From JACKAF01 sp041391485 (GTDB taxonomy: Bacteria > Bdellovibrionota > FAC87 > UBA2466 > JACKAF01), in the NCBI GenBank assembly GCA_041391485.1, contig JAWKNY010000018.1, forward strand, positions 10,541-74,540: DNA of 64,000 bases, in the 5' to 3' direction. This document shows, piece after piece, positions 57,355 to 64,000 of the stretch. Position 1 is the stretch's first letter. The number at the start of each line of letters is the position of its first letter. A model generated the notes under the pieces. It was not told where the DNA came from, searched no databases, and saw only the letters and a list, made by a program, of their open reading frames with translations. Both the position numbers and the translations under genes were made by a program.

Positions 57355-59802
57355 CTAATAAGTGTAAAAGCTTTCATACCAAGTCTTACCCATGTCGGGA
57401 GTAAAGCTGATTCCCGGATTCTCCGCTTCCGCGAGACACAGGTACGTACGGGCCCGGTTCTGTGTGAAATAGGGAATATAATAGTCGACAATCTCAAAGC
57501 ACCAACGTTGCACCGGCAGGTGGACAAAGTCATAGACCTCAAACTCCCGCGTTTCGGGAACCCACAAGTCGTACGGGTTTCCGGATTCGCCAAAGGCGCT
57601 TGGAATGTACAGGTTCTGATTCAGCGCCGCCGCCCAATACTGAAGGTCTGAATTCACCGAGAGCTCCCACACATTGCTATTCTTAAAATAGTTGATCGAT
57701 ACGGTGTAGGTGCCTAAAGGATTGAGACCGGCCGTATTAATTCCAAATTGCAGACTCCCTCCGGGGGAACAGATCCGCGGCTGCCCCTCCTCACTCTCGT
57801 CGGGCGTCTTGAATACGCTGCAATCGGTTTCCAAGTTTGGACGTTCTTGCAAAACAAAGCCGGTGCAACTCAGCGTGTCCTCGAAAGTTCCGGCAAGCCG
57901 TTCCGGATAATGGGAGAGAACCGGCGAAAAATCGTTCTCACGTGGATCACGAAACTCGATTTGCATGAGTCCGAGTTGTTTGAGATCCAATCGGCTAAGA
58001 CAGCGTCGCACTTTCTTGTTCGCCACATCGGCAACATAGTAAGTTGTCTTTTCCAGACCCGGTTGGTAACCGTACTCTACCGGCGTGACCGTCTTAAAAA
58101 AACTGCCGTCCACCGGTCTCAATTCACACAACCCCCCCCCCGCGAGATCGGGCAGACTGTTGAGTACCGGAAGACCGAGATCGTTGGTGAGAGCCGGGTT
58201 TTCGTAACGTACTTCCTCAAAACTCAAGTAACGGCAGAAGGCGCCATTTGCAAGATCCGTGCGGTAGTGCCGTCCCGCGTGCTTGAACACCCCTTCCACT
58301 GGATCCACAAGCCCACTTTGGGGATAGATTGCGGTTGCCGTGTGCAGCACGGAATCCACTCCTTCGACAACACGCAGACGAAAATCGTAATTCTTGTTTG
58401 CCTGCGCGGTGAAACCCACGGCATAGGGACGGATGGAATCAAACTGGAAGCTGAGTTCGCCGCTCGATAGAGTGCGACTTGCGATTAGACTGACATCCTG
58501 CCACTGCCCGCCCGAAATCTGGCGCTCCCATATCTCCAAGTTGAGGGACGGGGCAGTTGCCACATTCCCTTGAACTTCCAGAAAGAAGACAACTTGCTGC
58601 GGCCCTGCGTTGACACCGGTTAGGTTAAGGCCACGTTTAAGACTTTGGTTGCTAACGGGCGCTTCCACTAGGTACGAGCCAGGTACCGGGCCCGCCACAC
58701 CCGGAGTCACCACTTCGTGGTAATCCCAGTCGGCTAAAAAGCTTCTGGCCCCGCGCACTCCTTCAACTTTTACGCCCAAGATCTCCAACGCCGCTCCGCC
58801 TTTGGAGTGCATTTCAAAGGAAAGCCGCGCATCCAGAGGCGCGTCGACTAGAAGAGCTTGTGACTCAAACTCATTTGCCGTCGAAAAATCCGAACGCCGC
58901 AGCAACCTGTGGGAGAGGGATCGGTTCCCTTCGCGTACGATGAGATCGGCAACCACCTCGTTTCCGACCAGATTATCAACTCTCGCCACAAACTCCACCA
59001 ACTTAAGACCGCTTGCAAAGCGACGAGTGTGGCCGCCGACGAGTTTACCTGCAGGATCCCCGGCCTCGATTTTCCAGGATCTTCCGCAAATCCCGGGTCC
59101 ACCAACTTCATGCTCCGGCGCGTAAGCCGCATAAAAGACCTTCCCATCGATATGGGAGACGAGGATCTCGGGGCAGTCTCGATCCAACGGATCAAGAGTG
59201 GCGGAAAGAACCGTCAAGGCAGCCCCTGCTCTATCCGCTAGATCCCTCCCCGAAGCAAAGGGACCATAAGAGGAAAAATCCGTCAGCCATTCACTCAGGT
59301 TACTTTCCGCTTTATGCAACAGTTCATGCGTAATCAGCACCATCATGCGGGCAATGGAATACTGCTGGGTTTCCGGCGTGTACACGTAGATGCTTCCGAG
59401 CGGGCCGTACTTCGTCTTTCCAACTACGGCTTCCCCTCTCTCGTTCTTCATGAAATCCTTATCGATGGAGGCCTCAAGCCGGTGAGGTTTTTCGGCGCTC
59501 ATTGCAATCAGAGAAGAGGCAGCAGATTTTAGGAAGGCCACTAGATACGTCCGCTGCTGATCGGTCATCTGGTTGAGCGAGTCACAAAGAAGCTGATCCA
59601 CTCCTGGCGGGCACACTCCGTTTGGAACAACACCAATTCGGTCTTCAATCTCTTCGTTATTCAGTACCAAAGCGGTACTCTGGACTCGCGAGAGCACATT
59701 GCTCACCATTGCGGGCAGACCAAAGAGCCCGGCTCCCTGCTTGGAAATGAGCGAGCACCCGGTAAGCAGAAGCGAAGCTATAATGTACCTAAACATCTTC
59801 AT
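57355..59802 (-). CDS. Array lipoprotein D (HELLH zincin-like)
   Basis: 815 residues. Signal IIASLLLTGC, Cys16. The shared motif is VCPPGVDQLLC at about 63-73. The zincin-like motif is ITHELLHKAESNLSEWL, HELLH at 159-163. A third ligand could be an acidic residue in LTDFSSYGPFASGRDLADRAG. Then come a Cys pair (DRDCPEIL, GICGRSW), a beta-sandwich, AFCRYLSFEEVR and GGGLCELRPVDG. It starts one base after the stop of gene E. It is the best-preserved, unbroken type I member. No known metalloprotease family is recognised from the rest of the sequence. Confidence 0.75.
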   Translation of the reverse strand: MKMFRYIIASLLLTGCSLISKQGAGLFGLPAMVSNVLSRVQSTALVLNNEEIEDRIGVVPNGVCPPGVDQLLCDSLNQMTDQQRTYLVAFLKSAASSLIAMSAEKPHRLEASIDKDFMKNERGEAVVGKTKYGPLGSIYVYTPETQQYSIARMMVLITHELLHKAESNLSEWLTDFSSYGPFASGRDLADRAGAALTVLSATLDPLDRDCPEILVSHIDGKVFYAAYAPEHEVGGPGICGRSWKIEAGDPAGKLVGGHTRRFASGLKLVEFVARVDNLVGNEVVADLIVREGNRSLSHRLLRRSDFSTANEFESQALLVDAPLDARLSFEMHSKGGAALEILGVKVEGVRGARSFLADWDYHEVVTPGVAGPVPGSYLVEAPVSNQSLKRGLNLTGVNAGPQQVVFFLEVQGNVATAPSLNLEIWERQISGGQWQDVSLIASRTLSSGELSFQFDSIRPYAVGFTAQANKNYDFRLRVVEGVDSVLHTATAIYPQSGLVDPVEGVFKHAGRHYRTDLANGAFCRYLSFEEVRYENPALTNDLGLPVLNSLPDLAGGGLCELRPVDGSFFKTVTPVEYGYQPGLEKTTYYVADVANKKVRRCLSRLDLKQLGLMQIEFRDPRENDFSPVLSHYPERLAGTFEDTLSCTGFVLQERPNLETDCSVFKTPDESEEGQPRICSPGGSLQFGINTAGLNPLGTYTVSINYFKNSNVWELSVNSDLQYWAAALNQNLYIPSAFGESGNPYDLWVPETREFEVYDFVHLPVQRWCFEIVDYYIPYFTQNRARTYLCLAEAENPGISFTPDMGKTWYESFYTY

Positions 59803-59803
59803 G

Positions 59804-62246
59804 TTAATCTCTAAATGGAACCTGGAAGGGTTCTCCTATTGTTGAGTACTCTTTTAAGTACCGAATGTGGGCACCATCCGGCGTACATAAATAAAACCTC
59901 TCACGAACTTGGGGCGCGTAGCCCAAAAACTCCGTGCAAAAATGCCCCTCCGGGAGCCTTAAAGGCTCGTCCACGTCTTCCCACGTCTGGTGCCAGCTAT
60001 AACTTCCGGCGGCATGACAAAAGCGCAGCGTTGCATCGTTGAGAAGCACCGACTCCGCACCGCCGTTTGGATTGGGAGTAAAGAGCGAAAGACACTGGAT
60101 TGCGCTCCCAAAATCCCTAGAGTTCTGCACTTCAAAGAACCCTCTTTCGGAAGCCCCGCACACTTCCGCTACGGGCGAGCTGCCGGGAAACTGTGAAGGC
60201 ACGGGCGCACATGTTTGAGGTGTTTCGGCCTCCGGAAAATCATCGCACCGACCGGAATAGGTCGAGTGGCGTGGACGCACTTCGGGAATAAACTGTAATG
60301 AAGGTTCCCAGAGCTCATTGCGTAGATCCACCTGGGGATCGATTGCAAGGGCGTGGGTTCTACAGTAGTTCTGATCCTCCTGGACACGGTAGTAATTAAA
60401 ACGCTGGTTGGTGAGAGTTGATTGTTTGAACAAAGCCCCTGGTCTCAGGGGGGTCTGGCACAGTCCCCCATGGTAAAGGTACGGTAGAGTCGTTGTTCGG
60501 TGACTAACGGTAGGATCCTCGCTGGAGCCTAGGTACCACGTGACTTTCTTACCCGTTAAGAAATTGAATTCCAAAGGAGAAAGATAGCGACAGTAAGAAC
60601 CGAGCGGGACGTTCGCTTCATAGTAGGTGCGGCTATTATTTCCTGTCATGTGGGTTGCACCCATCTCGTACGAAAAATGATAAACGCCGGAACCGGTATC
60701 CGCCTGATTGAAACGGGAGAGGTCTGAAACAATCGCGACGCGATGGAGGACAATACTCACGTGCATCGAGTAGTCTCTGTCCTCGTAGTTTACGAAAAAG
60801 CGACGATCGAGATACCCAGAGCCAGGAGCCGGCGTCTCAAAGGGAACCTCGATGGCGCTAATGACGCCGGGCCCTGCCAGGTCCTCAAAGTTGATCTGCT
60901 TACCAGCGCCTAAGCCCGCACCTGGTTCAATCGAAAGAAAAGGACCTGTTAAGTTCTCTATCTCAGAAGTATACGAAACAAAGAAAATGGCTTTGGCAGG
61001 CCCCTCGTGCAGGGTTCTTGTGCCAATACTAAAAAGATCACCCAAGACAGTACCCGGCCACTCCAGCTCCAAACCTGATTCGGACACCTGACCGTTCTGG
61101 AAGCCGGATTCGAGGCCCGGATAAAAGACCTGCCCCCCGATGACGCCCTCAACCAAGGTTCCAAGATAACTGAGTTCGTGCGAGTCGTTGAGACGCGTCA
61201 CTCGAAAATCCAGCTCACTTGTTTCCGCGTTTTCAAAGTACATTTCGAAAAGCTCAAAGTCGGCTGACTTGAAATCACTGTGGCGGAGTCGACGCTGGAC
61301 TTTTACTTTTCCGCTTAGGCGATCAAAGACATCGATGAGAGCCATGTCCGAGTCTTCCTGCCCCGTTTGCAGAAGACTGTCTACGTGTAAGCTAAATACC
61401 GCCTTGTGCAAACCAATGGGAACCGCGCGGGTAGCCGGGCCATGAGTGTACCCCCCAACATCCCAGGCCAGTTGGCACGTGGCATTGGGTGCTCCTTCTT
61501 CATGCGAGCCAACTGTGCGGTCGATTGCGTAAAAACTCAGGAACGGCTCAGCGGAGAAGTGAGTTCAATACAGTCGCCCTGCACATAGCTCACCAGCGCC
61601 AGCCAACCCACACCGAGTAAGTAGCTAAGACGTTTGCCCTCAAAACCCAAGGGGTAAGTCTCGTAGTCTCGAATGTAATCACGAGGAAGGAGTTCACCGT
61701 TTGAAGAAAAAGCTGTGTCGGGTAACACTTTGTTGAAGGCACGCTGACCGAGTGCCACAGTGACCTCAGCGGGAATAAGCTTGGCGATCGCTTCTTCGTT
61801 CACTTGCAAAGCACCAGCAGGACCATACTCCGTTCGAACGGCAAGCGTCTCTCCCCGTTCATCTTTTAACGTAGAGTCGATGAGCTGAAAGAGCAGCTCC
61901 GCGTCGCGGGAAGAAACTGAACCAATCTATCTGCACTGGCAATGAAGTGACTGCGGAGATAAGCGCGCTGGTCCTCGGACAAGTTCAGTAAGTCCGCGCA
62001 GTAATTGTTGCGCAGCCACGCGGGGCAGGAGTTGTTTTGGAGCACAAATAAGATATTGCGATCCTCGCCGTCACGAATTCTTTCGGCCGCTCGCTTTAGG
62101 ATCTCGGCTTTGGCTTTCAAGATCGCCAGAATGGGATGGCCGCCACCGTAGCCGGTCGCATTTCCCAAGGTCTTGAACTTGAAGCAGCCGTTAGTGGAAA
62201 GTACGACTGCCAAAAGCAAGGCAAGTTTTAGAACGAACGAACGCAA
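59804..62246 (-). CDS. Array lipoprotein E (site-less type II member), frameshifted
   Basis: It starts at TTG 62246, aligned with gene B, behind the same GGGGGACG. Signal LALLLAVVLSTNGC, Cys21, then KFKTLGNATGYGGG. The frame shifts near 61915. The next segment has GQRAFNKVLPDTAFSSNG in place of the HExxH site. It shifts again near 61545, after ELTSPLS, to FYAIDRTVGSHEEGAP and LHKAVFSLHVDSLL. The C-terminal part has YCRYLSPLEFNFLTG and LYHGGLCQTP. With both shifts repaired it is close to gene B in length. It is the first gene of the E-D-C unit. Confidence 0.65.
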
Positions 62247-62257
62247 ACGTCCCCCAA
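62242..62257 (-). promoter_or_regulatory. Conserved 5' element with TTG start, gene E
   Basis: Identical over 16 bases to the element at 54665-54680, ending in the TTG start codon plus CG. Confidence 0.6.
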
Positions 62258-62316
62258 TTAGTCTTGCGCGCGGAAGGTCAATTACCCCTATGAAATGATG
62301 CGGAAACTCTCTCATT

Positions 62317-62345
62317 ATTATACATAGCGTCATCCGCTTGGACAA
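62317..62345 (-). promoter_or_regulatory. Sigma70-type promoter of the E-D-C unit
   Basis: On the minus strand TTGTCC (62345-62340) and TATAAT (62322-62317) with a 17-base spacer, 70 bases ahead of the TTG start. The rest of the 309-base gap up to 62555 holds a palindromic repeat and a terminator and no gene. Confidence 0.65.
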
Positions 62346-62458
62346 CTGTCAGGATTGTGGCGGATGCAAACTCTAAGCACCTGGAATTACGATTATTTTC
62401 TGCGGCACAATCGCTTCTTTTTTGCCCTGTATAGCGCGCTTACAGCTCCCGCTTCTTA

Positions 62459-62491
62459 GGTGTCAAAAGTAGATAGGCACCTTTTGATACC
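62459..62491. repeat. Palindromic repeat related to the one at 48284
   Basis: GGTGTCAAAAG (62459-62469) and CTTTTGATACC (62481-62491) form inverted arms with one mismatch. Read on the minus strand it shares with the 48284 palindrome the pattern CAAAAGGT, seven other bases, TACTTTTGA. The two copies flank the TPR regulator and the whole lipoprotein array. Confidence 0.6.
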
Positions 62492-62494
62492 GAA

Positions 62495-62548
62495 ACGAAA
62501 AAACCCGGGACTTCCTGCCGATCGGGGCGGCAGAAAGTCCCGGGTTTT
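62495..62548 (-). terminator. Strong intrinsic terminator of the FG-GAP gene
   Basis: Arms 62500-62520 and 62528-62548 pair over 21 bases (one G-U in the minus-strand RNA) around a seven-base loop. Six T follow on the minus strand. Its A-rich left flank could let it work for plus-strand transcripts as well. Confidence 0.9.
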
Positions 62549-62555
62549 GGTGACC

Positions 62556-64000
62556 TTAGCTATTTTTTACTGTCCCGAGACGTACACACCCTCGGAAAGT
62601 TTCTTCGAAAGCATTGAAGTCTCCAATCGATGCTAGATTGAAGAGATCGAGTAACCGGACGCGCGGGCCACCGCCTTTGAGCGCTCCCGTCATGATGTCC
62701 AGAATCCAGTCGTTGTTGAGAAACATTGCCCTTGTGGAAACGTTTCCGTTGAAGTTTCCGTAAGGAACAAAGTTGAATACCGGAACCATCTGGTTGTTCT
62801 CGACTTTGAACGCGATCACTCGACCGGCATTTCCGGTCAGGACGCGCCCGTTGGCGGACGTCGGATCGAAGTACCCGAAGCCAACGGTGACGCCACTGCG
62901 ATCGGACTGGCTTCCAGCGTACTGATCCGCAAGAACCGTGGTGTCGGCGATATTGAAGATGCGCACCCGAGGGGCACCGCCTTCACCGGCTCCGGCGATG
63001 ATGTCGGGGTGGCCGTCGCCATTGACGTCGCCGCACGCAACGCGCGCACCTACCGTAGAGCTTTGCTCAAAGGCATAGAAGGGCTCGCGGAAGTTTGTTC
63101 CATCGGCCTTTTTAATCGAAATGTGAGCCGCACCGCCTTCACCGGCACCGAAGACAAGCTCCGCTTTTTGGTCATTGTCCAAATCGCAGGCAGCGACGTA
63201 GAGACCCGTGCGAAGGCTCGCCGTGTACCCTGCATTGAACTCTCGGATGAGCTGCATGTCAGGCCCATGGTAAATTTTCACTTTAGGCTCGGCTTCGCCA
63301 GGACCTGGAACCACCGCGATGTCCAGCACGTTATCGCCGTTAAAGTCTGCGACCGCAACACGCGCGCCACCACGGAAATTCTCAGGCTGCGTGAAGAACT
63401 GATTGAGCTGGTTTAGCCGCGGGTACCAGTAGCGAACAATAGCGCCACCGCCGTCACCCGGAGTGAAAGCCGTCAAACGCTCGTACGCTTTTCCGCGAAG
63501 CAAAATCTTCACGTCGTTCCACTGCGTGGAGCCCTCAGAGCGCCAGCGCGCGTTTAGAGCCTGTTCATAACTTCCGGGCGCTGTGGGCGCGAAAGTGAAA
63601 CGGATCAAGCAAGGACCCGGAATGTGACAGAGCACACCATTCACTTGGAAGGGAGCCGCAACATCCGTATCAATCTTAAAGTAGCCCATCTTCCCACCGT
63701 TATTGAGAAAGACGAAGAAGCTGTTAAGCGGGTTCATGCCTGCGGGGATATTGCTCCAATCAATAATGGAGTCATAGTGAACGCCGTTCACGGTTCCTTG
63801 CACACCTTGAACAACGATGTTCGCAGGCTGGCTGGACGGATTGATCGGCGGTGTCGGAATCCCGTTGTCCACCGCGGCTTCCGCGTCCTGATTGTTGTTG
63901 GCTACGACGTCGGTTTGACCGTCCGGTTGCCCGTCACCATCCAGATCCACTTCAAAGTCTGGCCAGTTGGGACCGTTCGCCGCGCTAAACCCGCCAAAAT
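62556..64000 (-). CDS. FG-GAP/VCBS repeat protein, 5' end beyond the window
   Basis: About 481 residues are visible; the frame is open to the window edge (FGGFSAANGPNWPDFEVDLDG), so the true start lies outside. A calcium-loop-like segment (DLDGDGQPDGQTD) comes first. Next is an Ig-like or ASPM-like region (PGPCLIRFTFAPTAPGSYEQ, a typical extracellular sandwich). Then follow FG-GAP repeats forming a beta-propeller, each with an acidic calcium loop: DFNGDNVLDIAV, DLDNDQKAELVF and DVNGDGHPDIIA. Such proteins are secreted or surface-exposed and bind calcium, often in adhesion. The terminator at 62495 closes the unit. Confidence 0.75.
   Translation of the reverse strand, partial: FGGFSAANGPNWPDFEVDLDGDGQPDGQTDVVANNNQDAEAAVDNGIPTPPINPSSQPANIVVQGVQGTVNGVHYDSIIDWSNIPAGMNPLNSFFVFLNNGGKMGYFKIDTDVAAPFQVNGVLCHIPGPCLIRFTFAPTAPGSYEQALNARWRSEGSTQWNDVKILLRGKAYERLTAFTPGDGGGAIVRYWYPRLNQLNQFFTQPENFRGGARVAVADFNGDNVLDIAVVPGPGEAEPKVKIYHGPDMQLIREFNAGYTASLRTGLYVAACDLDNDQKAELVFGAGEGGAAHISIKKADGTNFREPFYAFEQSSTVGARVACGDVNGDGHPDIIAGAGEGGAPRVRIFNIADTTVLADQYAGSQSDRSGVTVGFGYFDPTSANGRVLTGNAGRVIAFKVENNQMVPVFNFVPYGNFNGNVSTRAMFLNNDWILDIMTGALKGGGPRVRLLDLFNLASIGDFNAFEETFRGCVRLGTVKNS

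Noticed and set aside
61406..61866. Three separate small genes at the site of array gene E
   Set aside because: The pieces align in order with gene B, so they are one gene with two frameshifts.
49859..62246. Polymorphic toxin or contact-dependent inhibition locus
   Set aside because: There are no C-terminal toxin modules, immunity genes, or conserved N-terminus with variable tail; the paralogues are similar over their full length and have lipoboxes.

Overview
This 64 kb window looks like chromosomal DNA of a Gram-negative, lipoprotein-rich bacterium. It carries TamA/TamB, several predicted outer-membrane beta-barrels, an OmpA-type lipoprotein, LPLAT-type acyltransferase and surface-glycan genes. 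Gene content (NfeD-slipin pair, DUF366 next to queC, many secreted proteins of no recognisable family, AAAAGGT-type intergenic palindromes) suggests Bdellovibrionota/Oligoflexia, but this is inference: there is no rRNA or other taxonomic marker here. I found no tRNA, rRNA, CRISPR array, insertion sequence or prophage.

Layout. 1-5.1 kb: surface-glycan or peptide-export locus (S24/S26-type peptidase fragment, ABC-2 exporter, GT-C-like membrane glycosyltransferase, GT2, HprK-like kinase). 5.3-10.9 kb: large Ig-like lipoprotein, threonine deaminase, beta-barrel protein, metallophosphoesterase lipoprotein. 11-16.3 kb: family 4 uracil-DNA glycosylase, NfeD protease, slipin, a SelW-family selenoprotein with in-frame TGA, a secreted HExxH protein, a CADD-like protein and a small basic membrane protein. 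16.5-24 kb: acyl-CoA dehydrogenase, sugar dehydrogenase, rmuC, dnaB, a small protein and a LysM transglycosylase. 24-33.7 kb, minus strand: TPR protein, EF-P, TPR protein, TamB, TamA. 33.9-38.8 kb: a degraded comEC, then rplU-rpmA-obgE-nadD, a small gene, queC-DUF366. 38.9-45.4 kb: beta-barrel, ETHE1-like MBL hydrolase, LPLAT, YqjE/YqjD-like pair, OmpA lipoprotein, greB. 45.4-48.3 kb: a small-molecule-like locus with an XRE regulator, an unknown partner, a GNAT-like acyltransferase and a haem-oxygenase-like diiron enzyme. 48.4-49.9 kb: a TPR protein with winged-helix domains. 49.9-62.2 kb, minus strand: five tandem paralogous lipoproteins of about 800 residues. 62.6 kb to the end: an FG-GAP repeat protein cut by the window edge.

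Most unusual content. (1) The five-gene lipoprotein array falls into two subtypes. Three members carry an HExxH or near-HExxH motif; in the other two the aligned site is QRAFN. The subtypes sit in two separately promoted units, each beginning with a site-less member. (2) The SelW-like gene follows slipin directly and has a SECIS-like hairpin just behind its TGA. (3) The XRE/GNAT/diiron-oxidase locus could make and sense a small molecule.

Caution. About eleven genes, including greB, rmuC and the OmpA lipoprotein, are split by one or more single-base frameshifts, often in homopolymers and sometimes compensated downstream. Indel errors in the assembly explain this better than gene decay. I annotate these as one gene each; only comEC is called a probable pseudogene.
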